NCBI RefSeq assembly: GCF_001659605.2
Contig: NC_035161.2
Coordinates: 41,373,956 to 41,437,955, forward strand
Origin: Manihot esculenta
Lineage: Eukaryota; Streptophyta; Magnoliopsida; Malpighiales; Euphorbiaceae
Length of the DNA: 64,000 nt
Direction of reading: 5' to 3'
In this document: positions 1 through 12,900 of the stretch, piece by piece
Layout: each line of letters starts with the position of its first letter
Numbering within the stretch: position 1 is the stretch's first letter
Translations under genes and position numbers: made by a program
The notes under the pieces: model-generated
Seen by the model: the letters and a program-made list of their open reading frames with translations, nothing else
What the model was told of the DNA's origin: nothing
Database searches by the model: none

Positions 1-901
1 CAAAAGGCATTGTAAGATGTCTGCATTACTAGGGAACTTAGCTGGTTGAATTCACTTAATAAAAGCCAAAGCATAGTTTCAAAACGCATTTGATTATGTT
101 TCATTGGATGATGATTGCAGTCTCATTTGATCTTAATTTCAAAATTCTGTTATAATGAAAGGTTCAGAACTGGTTACTCTTTCGATTGGTAAGTGTAAAT
201 AAATCACTGAAGATAGTTGCAAGCGGAACTTGCCTCTCCTATTTGGTTAAATTGCATATACTAACGGTCTTTGGTAGTGTAATTCTTCCAAATTTCATTT
301 GTCTAGTAATTTCCAGAGACTATATAGCTGTAGCTGGTTGTATCTTGATGCTTCTGAACTGTTATGCTTAAGAAATTGGGAAATTTAAGTTGTTATTGGA
401 ACAGGGAATTCAGGATGAGAAATGGGGTTAAAACATCTTCTTGAGCTATTTTACTTATCTTGTAGTCTGTTTCAAATTATAATAGCACTAGTCTGTAATA
501 AACATTGGTACTATAAAAAATAGAATTGGTTATTATGAATGTCAGTGTTTTGTTATTACTTTAATCTTAATGATAGGAAGCTTGAAGTCCGCAACAATTA
601 ACCTAATATAGGCTAGACATTTAATGGCTCTGCCACTAAACAGGAATTTGACAATGTGGCAGAGGTGGCTTTTGATACAAGCTGTATACCTTGGAAAATG
701 TTTCTGTGAATGCAAGGTTAGGCTATATTTTATTTACCAATGCAAGTGCTATGCTGGTACTGCTACTTACTTATTTGTACTATTTGGTTCTGGGCTTCTG
801 GCTATAGAAACATGATACTATCAGGTGCATTCTGGGATGAATATGTGTTTTAGGTTTTAAAGCTTAATTGGCTTCTTTACCATTGCCTTTTTGTGTGCTA
901 G
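1..901 (+). other. Upstream MED12 intron (no coding exon seen)
   Basis: This stretch is AT-rich and has stops in all frames. It ends in a splice acceptor (…gtgctag) directly before the first recognisable MED12 exon at 902. The roughly 150-200 N-terminal residues expected for plant MED12 are not found here, so the first exons must lie left of the window. Short open frames at 186-371 and 624-815 do not resemble MED12 and are treated as chance. Confidence 0.6.
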
Positions 902-3900
902 GGATTATCACAACCACATAAGCGGCTGCAATGTTTGGCCGACCATGTGCCTCACGGATACAGGAGGAAATCCCTTTTTGAAGTTCTTATCAGGAATAAT
1001 GTTCCATTACCAAGAGCAACATGGTTTATCAAAGTAACTTACCTCAATCAGGTAGAGTTGCTTAAATATTATCATCTATGTTCGGATGCCCTTAGTTGAC
1101 TGCTTTTAGTAGCACATTATGGGCGTCTTTTGCAGGTCCGCCCTAGTTCTGCCGGTATCTCACCTGGCACCCCTGATAAAACTCAGTTGTCACGGACAGA
1201 GCTTTGGACAAAAGATGTCATTGAGTACTTGCAGATGCTATTGGATGAATTCTTCTCGAGAAGTAATTCCCAGTCTGCTTCACACAGTAGAGATAGATCT
1301 CCTCAAATGTTATATGCTGGGTCAGTACAGCACAGGAGTGATCCAGAACCAGTATTTATTGATGGTGAGGAGCCTTCCCTATATTTTAGGTGGTGGTATG
1401 TAGTACGGCTCTTGCATTGGCACCACGCTGAAGGGCTTCTTCTTCCTTCTGTAATTATTGACTGGGTTCTTAGTCAACTGCAGGTACTGTTCTAATTGTG
1501 CCAATTTCTTTGTTCCGAGTTCATTTAAGATAAGAAGGGTTTTTTCCCCTTTGCTGTGCAGATTGTTTGCATTATTTAATTGTTCTTTTTACTTGTGCTT
1601 TTCCAGAAAAAGGATGTACTCGAGATTTTGCAGTTGCTGTTATCAATCATCTATGGTGTTCTAGATACCATTGTTTTATCTCAAACTTATGTACGTGCTC
1701 TTGTAGGAATAGCAATTCGTTACATTCGTGAACCTTCTCCAGGTGGATCAGATTTGGTAGATAATTCTCGAAGGGCTTATACAATGTCTGCTTTAATTGA
1801 GTTGCTTCGGTATTTGATTTTGGCTGTACCAGATACATTTGTTGCTTTGGATTGCTTCCCTTTTCCGCCAAGCGTATTGTCTTATGGAGTAAATGATGGG
1901 GCTTTTGTGTCAAAGGTGTCTGAGGAGGCAAGAAAGACCAAAGATCATTCAGCCGGAGTTGTTGGCATGTTCAGAAATAAAGGTCTTGATGCTCAATATC
2001 AGTCCTTATCCTTTGATCAGGTTGTTTCTTCCATCCAGAAACAGGCAGATAACCTTGCGAAGGCTTCTTGCCCTGGCTATCTGGTTCATAGTGTAGCCAC
2101 AGCTGTACAACCGTTGGATAAAGTGCTTTTGCAGGGAGACATTAGAGAGGCTTATAGTTTTCTGTTTGAAAATTTTTGTGATGGAGCTGTTGATGAATGT
2201 TGGATTGAAGAAGTCAGTCCTTGCCTAAGATCATCACTGAAATGGATTGGAACTGTGAGCTTGTCATTTGTTTGTTCTGTATTTTTCCTATGTGAGTGGG
2301 CAACATGTGACTATAGGGATTTTCGGGCTGCTCCACCTCTTGATCTGAAGTTCACTGGCAAAAAGGATTTTTCTCAGGTTCATATTGCAAGTTGGCTTCT
2401 TAAGTTACAGATGAGAGATTTGCAAAGTAAGCCTCGACGGAAGAATGAGAGATCCATCGGAATCAACAGTCTTGCCGAAGGTCTCAGTCACCATAATTAT
2501 GTTGGCAGGGTTCGCGTGGGAAATGGGTATGAAAATAAGGGAAACTCAAAAAATGTGACTGGAAAAAATGGTAATTCATCAGATATATTTGAGAGCCCAG
2601 GTCCGTTACATGATATTATAGTTTGTTGGATTGATCAACATGAAGTTCAAAAAGGAGAAGGCTTGAAGCGTCTTCAGCTGCTCATAGTGGAACTCATACG
2701 ATCTGGGATTTTCTGCCCCCATTCATATGTAAGGCAGCTGATAATTAGTGGAATTATGGATCCAAGAGAGCCTCTAGGTGACCATAACCGACGGAAGAGA
2801 CATTCTCAAATATTGAAACAACTTCCTGGACTCTTTGTCCATGATGTTCTGGAAGAGGCAAGGATTGTAGAAGGATCAGAACTTTTGGAAGTCATGCACG
2901 TTTACTCAAATGAACGCCGTCTCCTACTGCGTGGGTTCCTTTGTGAGCAATACCAAAATTCATCCAAATCGAATATATCAATGCAGAAGCAAAAGTATCA
3001 CCTAACATGCTTAAAGGATGGTGGTTCTGCTGCTTCTTTTGATCAGTGGAAAATTATACAGTCCTGCTCAAATACTTTGACTTCTAAGAAAGTCAAGTCC
3101 AATGCTGACATTGAGGAACTGAAGACTTCCATTTTATTGCTGTTTCAGATTCCTAACTTGTCCACAACTTCAGATGTTGAACTGGATGAATCTCAAGGGA
3201 GTGTTAAGAGGGCTGCTGAGTCAAATTCCAGTGGAGTGGATTCAGTTGAAGCTACACCAGGGTCTGAGGATTGTAGGAGGGCAAAGAGACAAAAGTTAAA
3301 TGAGAAGAAGAGCTCTTGTTTTCAGGGTCATTCTCCAATATCGGATGATGAAGATACATGGTGGATGGGGAAGGGGCACAAATCCTTAGACTTGTCCAAA
3401 GTTGATATACCACAGAAGTCATCCAAACAGGTCTCTAAGGGTAGGCAAAAGGTTGTGCGTAAAAGTCTAGCTCAATTAACAGCTGCTAGGATTGAGGGTA
3501 GCCAGGGAGCTTCTGCAAGTCATGTTTGTGATAATAGGGTTGGCTGTCCTGATCAGAAAAATGGAACGGAAGGAGAAACTCTCAAGTCAGTGGATGGAAT
3601 CAGAACATTGCAGGGTGGAGATATTGCTTCAATTGCAAAAGCTTTAAAGCAAATGCGTTATCTAGAGAAGAGGTCTATTACTGTTTGGTTGGTAACTACT
3701 GTTAAACAGCTTGTTGAGGAGACTGAAAGGAATGTTGCCAAGGCCAACCAGTTCACTAGGCCTTTTGTTTCTGCTGATAATAGAAGCTCCATTCGATGGA
3801 AGCTTGGTGAGGATCAGCTTTCTGCTGTATTGTATTTGATGGATGTTTGTAATGATTTAGTTTCTGCATCCAAGTTACTGCTCTGGTTGTTGCCAAAGGT

Positions 3901-6900
3901 AATCAGCAATGCCAGTCCTACAATTAACAGTGGGAGGAATGTGATGCTGCTGCAAAGAAATGTGGAGAACCATGCATGTGAAGTGGGAGAGGCATTTTTG
4001 TTATCATGCCTCCGAAGGTGAGCTTTCAAAATTTGTTTAATTGTAAAGTTTTAATTGTTCTATGCTGAGAATATATTTATGCTCTTTATTTCTTGTTACA
4101 CATGATGCACTTATTGGCTTGTATTTCATAAAAAGTTGAATTTGTTTGTGTCATTTGTTGGATTGCAGTTCTGCGGTTATAGAGTGCATTCAACGCTGAG
4201 TAGTGCTATATTGACACTTTTGTTTTTGGCATTAATGCTTAGTTTTAGTTCTTCTTCTTCATCTGTCTGTAGCGGCGAATTAAGTTTCCTAGAAAACATT
4301 ATTCTGAAAGTTAATTTTATACTTTTCCTCTCACATTAATTTAGAGTTTTGTATAGAAATTGCATTATTCAACAGATACATTTTGACCCAAGTGTCTGTT
4401 CCTATAATATATATTCTGTTTCTCTATGCACACCATTCTTGTCCCTATCATTGTTCTCCATTGATTGGCTTGCATATCAGTAAGTAAATCTTTGATGAAG
4501 AAATTTGATTCTGCTTTTATGTGCCTTCCAATGGTTTCTTCCAGGTACGAGACCATACTTGTTGCCACAGATCTGATTCCTGAAGTCTTGACAGCTGCAA
4601 TGCAATGTGTTGCCGTATTACTGGCTTCTGGTGGCAGGGTTTCAGGTTCTGCAATCTTAACTTATTCTCGGTATTTGTTGAAGAAATATGCCAACATGCC
4701 AAGTGTCTTTGAATGGGACAAGAATTTTAAAGCAACTTGTGATAAGAGACTTCTTTCTGAACTTGAACCTAGTCGATCATTGGATGGACAGTTTGGATTT
4801 CCACTTGGAGTTCCTGCAGGAGTTGAAGATCTTGATAATTTTCTCCGTCAAAAGATAAGTGGCAATCGGATAACTAGAGCTGGTATCAGCATGAAAGATA
4901 TAGTTCAAAGGCACATTGATGATGCTTTTCACTATTACTTTGGTAAAGAGAGAAAGTTCTTTAATGCTGGTACACAAAAAGGTCCTGGATATGAAAAATC
5001 TGATGGTGGTTACCAGATCGCTCAACATGTAATTGTGGGATTACTGGATTGCTTTAGGCAGACTGGTGGTGCTGCTCAAGAAGGGGACCCTTCTTTGGTC
5101 TCTTCTGCTGTATCTGCTATAGTCAATAATATTGGACCAACTATGGCAAAAATGCCTGATTTTATAGTGCCATCTAACCATTCAAATTCTTCATCCGCTA
5201 TGGCTTCATTAACTATTGCTAAACGTATTTTGCGGATCCATATAAGCTGCCTTTGTCTGCTTAAGGAAGCCCTTGGAGAGCGCCAGAGCCGGGTTTTTGA
5301 GATAGCACTAGCAGCAGAAGCTTTTTCTGCTCTTGCTACAGCTTTTTCTCCAGGAAAGTCTTCTCGAAGTCAGTTTCAACTGTCTCCTGAAGATTCTAAT
5401 GTGAAAAATGATATGTCAAACAATTCTGTGAGATCTGCAAGGGTAACAAAAATTGCTGCGGCAATCTCTGCTCTTGTTGTTGGGGCTGTCATTCATGGTG
5501 TTGCGAGCTTGGAGAGAATGGTAAATGTCTTTAGATTAAAGGAAGGATTAGATGTAATTCAGTTTATAAGGACTATAAAATCCAATCCAAATGGAAACAC
5601 CTGTCCAATTCCAGCTTTCAAGGTGGACGACTCCATTGAAGTTTATGTGCATTGGTTTAGGCTGCTTGTTGGGAACTGCAGAACTTTATTTGATGGTTTA
5701 ATTGTGGAACTCCTTGGTGAACCATCTGTAGTTGCTCTTTCAAGGATGCAGCGAATGCTCCCTCTTAATTTGGTGTTTCCACCTGCCTATTCTATATTTG
5801 CCTTTGTTATATGGAGACAAATTATTCTTAGCAAAGATCTTGCAAACCGTGAAGACATAATTCAACTGTATCGATCTTTGACAATGGCCATAGGTGATGC
5901 TATTAAGCACCATCCATTTCGGGATGTATGTTTGAGAGACAGTCGAGGTTTTTATGATATTGTAGCTACAGATGCCAGTGATGCTGAGTTTGCTGCCATG
6001 TTAAGTGGTTTGGACTTGCAGTCTAAATCTGCAGCATTTGTCCCCCTTCGTGGAAGGCTATTTTTAAATGCCATTATTGATTGTAAAATGCCAGTGTCTA
6101 TGTCCACTCAGGATGATAGCAATCGAGCTTCTGGACCTGGTGGATCTAAAGGACAACATACAGAGAACAAAACAAAGCTTCTGGATAAGATTGTGAATGT
6201 ATTGGACACTCTGCAGCCTGCAAAATTCCATTGGCAGTGGGTTGAACTCAGGTTGCTTTTGAATGAACAAGCCCTTGTTGAAAAGCTCGAGGCTCAAGAT
6301 ATATCTCTTGCAGATGCTATCCGTGCATCTTCACCTGGTCCTGAAAAAGCTGCTGCTTCTGAAAATGAGAACAATTTCATTGTGATCATACTCACAAGAT
6401 TATTGGTCAGACCTGATGCTGCTCCCCTTTTCTCAGAGCTGGTTCATGTTTTTGGGAGGTCACTAGAAGATTCAATGTTATTGCAGGCTAAATGGTTCTT
6501 AGGAGGCCAAGATGTTCTTTTGGGACGAAAAACCATTAGACAACGTCTTATTAGTATTGCAGAGAGTAAAAGTCTTTCAACTAAAGCTCAGTTCTCGAAG
6601 CCGTGGGGTTGGTGTAGGTCGGATTTTGATCCTCTAACAAACAGAGGAGACAAGAAGTTTGAGGTCACCTCCCTTGAAGAAGGAGAGGTTGTTGAAGATG
6701 GCTCAGACACAAAAAAATCTGGAAAAGGGTCAACTCAAATGCTTAATTCTGATGGCTTCAGCGTGAGCCAGCAGTCCAAAACTGAAAGGGCTTTCATTGA
6801 ACTGGTCCTTCCCTGCATAGATCAAGGTTCTGATGAGTCACGCAATGCATTTGCAAGTGATTTGATCAAGCAATTGAATAATATTGAGCAACAGATAAAT

Positions 6901-9900
6901 ACAGCCGCTCGCAGTGCAAGCAAGCAGGCAGGATCAGTTTCTTCTGGACTGGAAGGTCCTGCAAGTAAGAGTAGCAATCGCAAAGTTATAAGAGGTGGTA
7001 GTGCAGGAATGAATAGACGGACTGCAGGAGCTGCTGATTCTGCTTTGCCACCCCCTGCAGCCTTGAGAGCTTCCATGTCACTGCGGTTGCAGTTATTGCT
7101 GAGATTGCTTCCTATCATATGCACAGATGGGTAATTGTTTAAATAATTTCATATTTCATCATTACTCTTTCATTGAACTTGCTTTCTATTGTTACAATTT
7201 TAATTTTTGTGTGCCTTTTTTGCATTTTTATCAGTTATTCTTTTATGGACTCTCAGTAGTTGTGTGGATAGTTTGGTCATTAGTTGTGTCATGTCAGCTA
7301 AAATGCTGCTCTTTTTTCTGTGATACATTTTATATGCATTTTCTGTAGGTATGCATAGGTATACTGTGTCAACATCAGATCCCAAATGGACCACCAAAAT
7401 TTTGTAAGTTGCGTGTGCAGAGCACTATGTTTGGCAAAATAATTATGGGTTTAGTCAAAATAGATTGTATCCATGTTGTAATTTTCCTGCCTACTGCCTA
7501 GTGCATAGAGGTGTCACTCTAAAGGGACAGACACATATCTAGGTTGATGGTTTTATTTATATAATGTGTTCTAGTTTCTTCCTCATTTATCTATAGATTT
7601 TGTGTTCCTTGATGCGTTTATTTTTTAAAAAAATTGCATCGGAGAATACTCAACTTTTGCTTTGTGTACACTTTCTGGACTTGTCAGGGAGCCTTCAGGA
7701 CGGAACATGAGGCACATGCTTGCATCTGTCATACTTCGCCTCCTTGGTAATCGTGTTGTGCATGAGGATGCAGACCTCTCATTCTCTCCACTGCAAAGTT
7801 CTCAATCTAAGATGGAGTTTGAGTCTCCATTAGAAACTCCGTCTGCAGATTTATGTGGTGAAAGTCTGTTTGATCGGCTGTTGTTGGTCCTTCATGGATT
7901 GTTAAGCAACAAGCAGCCTATTTGGCTGAAGTCAAGGTCTTCCTCCAAGTTAATGAATGATTTTTCTGGGGACTCTCCTGGACTTGATCGTGAGGTGTTG
8001 GAGAGTTTACAGGTTTGTTCTCTGATGATATGCTGTTTGCATAAAAAAAAAAAGTTGTTTCTGCAAATGTCTTTTCATTTCCTTTCTTTTCTTTTTTAAA
8101 GTGGCTACTTTCAGATATGTATAGGTGCTTTATGAATGTTACCAGATCACCAATTGACACAATAATGGAAGGAATTATTTGACCATTAATTTTTTGCCTA
8201 TGGTTGACATGGAGAACCCTAAATGGGTTCTCGATGATATGATTAATACAGTAGGCTAACATAAATTCATCAGCATAATCAACAACCCAGTATAAAAGAA
8301 AAAAGTGGGACTTCTCTGTTACAATGCTGCCAATGAGATCTGATTATAAGTGTAGAAGGATAATATTTGTTGTTGTATCACAATAAAGATTATAATCTAT
8401 TTATACATGAGAGACAATATCTAAACAGGAAGGAAAATCAAGTCTATGATTATACAATCCCTAAGATTAAGTAATTAACCCATCTATCAATATTTACTTC
8501 CTATATTAACATATTTACTTCCTATAACCTATAACACTCCCCTTTAAGTTGGAGCATAAATGTTAATCATACCCAACTTGTTGCATATATAATCAACTCG
8601 AGTTCCATTTAGAGCTTTAGTGAAGATATCTCCTAATTGTTCTCCAGTTCGGATATGTCCTGTTGATATTATCTTTTGTTGGACCTTTTCACGAATAAAA
8701 TGACAATCAATCTCGATGTGTTTAGTCCTCTCGTGAAATACTGGATTAGAGGCAATGTGGATAGCTGCTTGATTATCACACCACAACTTAGTAGAGACCG
8801 AATTTGTGAACCCAATTTCTTCTAATAGTTGACGTACCCACAAGACTTCACAAACAGTTTGTGCCATGGCTCGATATTCAGATTCAGCACTAGAACAGGA
8901 GACTACATTTTGCTTCTTACTTTTCCATGAGACTTCACAAACAGTTTGTGCCATGGCTCAATATTCAGATTCAGCACTAGAACGGGAGACTATATTTTGC
9001 TTCTTACTTTTCCATGAGACCAAGTTACCTCCCATAAAAACACAATACCCAGTAGTTGACCTCTTATCAACCTTCGAGCCTGCCCAATCAGCATCAGAAA
9101 AATATTCAATATTTGAGTGCCCATGGTTACCATAGAATAGCCCTCGCCCTGGGGCCCCTTTAAGGTAACAAATAATCTGTCCCAAAGCATCCCACTGGGC
9201 AACAGTAGGAGAGGACATAAACTGACTTACCACACTTACTGAGTATGCAATATCAGGATGTAACAGCCCGCTTACCGGACCATCACCGGCACTAGGATCC
9301 AGATCGGCTTAAGGCCGCCGGGACCCGTAGTAAGCCTACTGTCAACTCTGTGTACCTGATAAATCCCATACATGATCATACTTAAGCTTAAAACTGTTAC
9401 TTACTCTTTCTGATTCTTTTGTTTTTTTCTTTCTTTCCTTTTCTAACTTTTCTTTTCTTGCAACTTTTCTCATCAACTAAGCCTGGACTATGCATGCTCT
9501 GTCTGTATGCACTCAAAGAGTGATACCTGCTATGGTACCATACAGTGACTACAGAGATAGAAAGACTACCATGCACCAAGCTTAGCTCATCATCATCACA
9601 ACATTATCTCAATCATATATAACATAAAAGGATCATGTGCAAAGGGATAACAAGCACTAGGGCCAAGCACAACGCTATAACTCACTATATAACTTACTAT
9701 TACATCATTACTATACATTACATAAACTCTGTATTGTACATCATTATCATGTCCACTACTCTATACTATTACATATGCCTTTTACCCTTGCTATCTCTTT
9801 CCTTTTCTCTTCTCTGAGGCCCTGAAAAATGGGGTTAGGGAGAGGGATGAGCTGCTAAAGCCCAGTGAGCGGAATCTATAAAAATCACATTTCAAACATG

Positions 9901-12900
9901 CTATCATATGATGCGATCACGGCACAAACATTTCACATCTCGGATTGGACATGATCCCAAAACTCCCTCTGTCAGTGCCCGGCCCCCAAAGGAGCTCACA
10001 CAGGTCTTTCACTAACTACTCATGGTGCCCGACCCTATAAGGGCTCTCACAGGACTCATCCAAGGTAAATGCCCGGCCCCAAAGGAGCTCACACAGGACA
10101 TACAATAATGACAGACTTATGGGCTATTGAGATCGCCTCGGTCCAACCCACATATACAAGTAATAATGCAATGCATCAACTTAGTGAATACTAATGCAAA
10201 GCATCCTACATAAACATGGCATTGATGATGCATGAATCATGCTAAAACAGTTCTTAACTTTTGAAAATAGTTCTGTTCCACTCACCTCTGTCAACTGCTG
10301 AGCAGTCTCTGTAACTCTAACTCTGTGGGCCTCCTTGGTCTCTCGGGTCCGTACCTACACAGGTGGACTCAAATGAGGACCAACCTTACTTAAACATAAC
10401 TCTTACTATCTCCCCAAAACCCTTCTAAAACATCATAGGCATGCATGGAAAAATGGGTAAAAGAAGGCTGGACTGGGCACTTTCGGCGGCTGGTTCGGCG
10501 GCCGAAACCTCCCTCCAGAGACGAAACTCATGCACTTTCGGCGGCCGAACTTCCTCTTTCGGCGGCCGAAAGTCTCTTTCTCACCCAAAAGCCTAGCTTT
10601 CGGGGGCAAGGTTTGGCAGCCGAACCTGCCTCCACAAGGGGTTCGGCGGCCGAACCTTGCTTCGGCGGCCGAACCTGGATTCTCCAGAAAGGTAGAATCC
10701 GAGCACAACTCATGCTCTCAGCCTCCAAACTCCTAGCAAACACCCATAACATGCATACCAACACTTCTCAACTAACATATAACATAACTCATGCATATAG
10801 AGGCCTAAAAACTAGTTCAAGCCCCAAAAACTACAACAAAACGCATATGAGCCACATATGCTCAAACTCATGCTTATACCCCAAAACATGCCATAAACCT
10901 CTCAAAAACTTCTAAAACTTGCTTTAAACATAAGGGGAGGTGAGGATCCATGCTTACCTCTGGCAGAACTAGAGGATTGATGATCCAAGCTTGGAGATGG
11001 GGAAAAACTCACTCAAACTCTCCAAGTGCTCAACTTTGCTTCCTTTTGCTCAAATCTCTAAAACAAAGCTCAAATCAAGTTAAAACATGCAAGATTGGAG
11101 GAAAACATGAGAAATCACACCAAGGAGAGCTTGAACCTACCTTTGACCCAAAAACAGAGTGTTTAACACTCAAATCTCGGGCAAAAGGGGCTTTTGTAGT
11201 GGCCAACCTACCCTTCCTTCGGCGGCCTAACGTGCATGCGAAACCATGCAACTTTCGGCGGCCGAACTTCACCTTCGGCGGCCGAACCTGGCTTTTGTCC
11301 CCTTGGCCTTTTCATTTCAAAACTCAATTTTCTTAACTCAAAAACATGTAAACATGATAACAACACTAAAATACCCTTAGGGCAAACTCCGACATCCTCG
11401 AATCCCGACTTCCAACGGAAAATCCGCCAGAAAGTAGGAATTCCGATACCGGGGTCTAGCCGGGTATTACATTCTCCCCCCCTTAAGAACATTCGTCCCT
11501 GAATGTTCCTCTCTAACTCAAACATACTCCAAACATAACATAAGGCACATAAAGAACAAAAGAAACTCGAACTAACCTCAAAAGAGATGGGGGTACTGTC
11601 GGAGCATAGACTCCCTTGTCTCCCAGGTGCACTCTTCGATATTATGGTGGTTCCAGAGGACTTTTACCATCGGGATCTCCTTGTTCCTTAGCTTTCTGAT
11701 CTGGGTGTCAATGATCCGCACTGGTTGTTCTACATACGTGAGATCACCTAGGATCTCCACATCTGGTTCGCTGAGAACCTTACTCGGATCTGACACAAAC
11801 TTCCTTAGCATCGAAACATGGAAGACTGGATGGATTCTTTCCATAGACCTAGGCAAATCAAGCTTATACGACACATTTCCGATCTTCTGCAAAATCTCAA
11901 AAGGTCCAATGTACCGCGGAGCCAGTTTACCCTTCCTCCCAAAACGAACCACCCCTTTCATTGGAGACACCTTCAACAAGACTAGATCCCCCTCCTCAAA
12001 CTCTATGTGCTTTCTGCGAACGTCTGCATAGCTCTTCTGCCGACTAACAGCAGTCTTGAGTCTCTCTCTGATGATGGGCACCACCCTGTTCGTGATCTCT
12101 ACTAACTCAGGCCCTGCTAGGGACCTTTCTCCAACCTCTTCCCAACAAACGGGTGACCTGCACTTCCTCCCATACAGAGCTTCATATGGGGCCATCCCTA
12201 TGCTAGCATGATGACTATTGTTGTAGGCAAACTCCACTAAGGGTAGATGCTGCCTCCAAGAGCCGCCAAAATCTAGCACGCACATGCGAAGCATATCTTC
12301 TATGGTTTGGATGGTCCTCTCTGACTGTCCGTCAGTCTGTGGATGGAAAGCAGTGCTGAAGTCTAATCTCGTGCCCATAGCCTCTTGCAGACTTCGCCAA
12401 AACCTGGAGGTAAACTGGGGTCCTCTGTCAGACACTATAGAGACAGGAGCCCCATGTAACCTCACAACTTCCTCCACATATACCTGCGCTAGCTTGTCCA
12501 CAGAGTAGCCGCTCCTGACAGGAATGAAGTGAGCAGATTTCGTCAGTCTATCCACTATCACCCATATGGAGTCTAGTCTGTTGGACGTCGCCGGTAAGCC
12601 CACTACAAAATCCATGGCTATGTTCTCCCATTTCCATTCTGGAATCGGCAGTGGGTTAAGCATTCCAGCCGGCTTCTGGTGCTCTAGCTTCACCCTTTGA
12701 CATATCTCGCAGGCTGACACAAACTGTGCCACTTCTCTCTTCATTGATGGCCACCAATAAACTTTCTTTAGATCTTGATACATCTTGGTGGCTCCAGGGT
12801 GAATGCTATATCTCGCATTATGAGCTTCCCTCATAATGTCTCCTTTCAAACTGATGTCGTCTGGTACACATAGTCTATGCCCGTATCGGAGAATCCCTTG

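Noticed and set aside
9992..10110. Spaced direct repeats resembling a CRISPR array
   Set aside because: Only three imperfect units within a plant retrotransposon LTR; no CRISPR context.
10433..10915. Open frames in the Gypsy LTRs (repeated at 17964-18446)
   Set aside because: Identical in both LTRs only because the LTRs are identical. Composition follows the CGGCGG repeats and no domain is seen.
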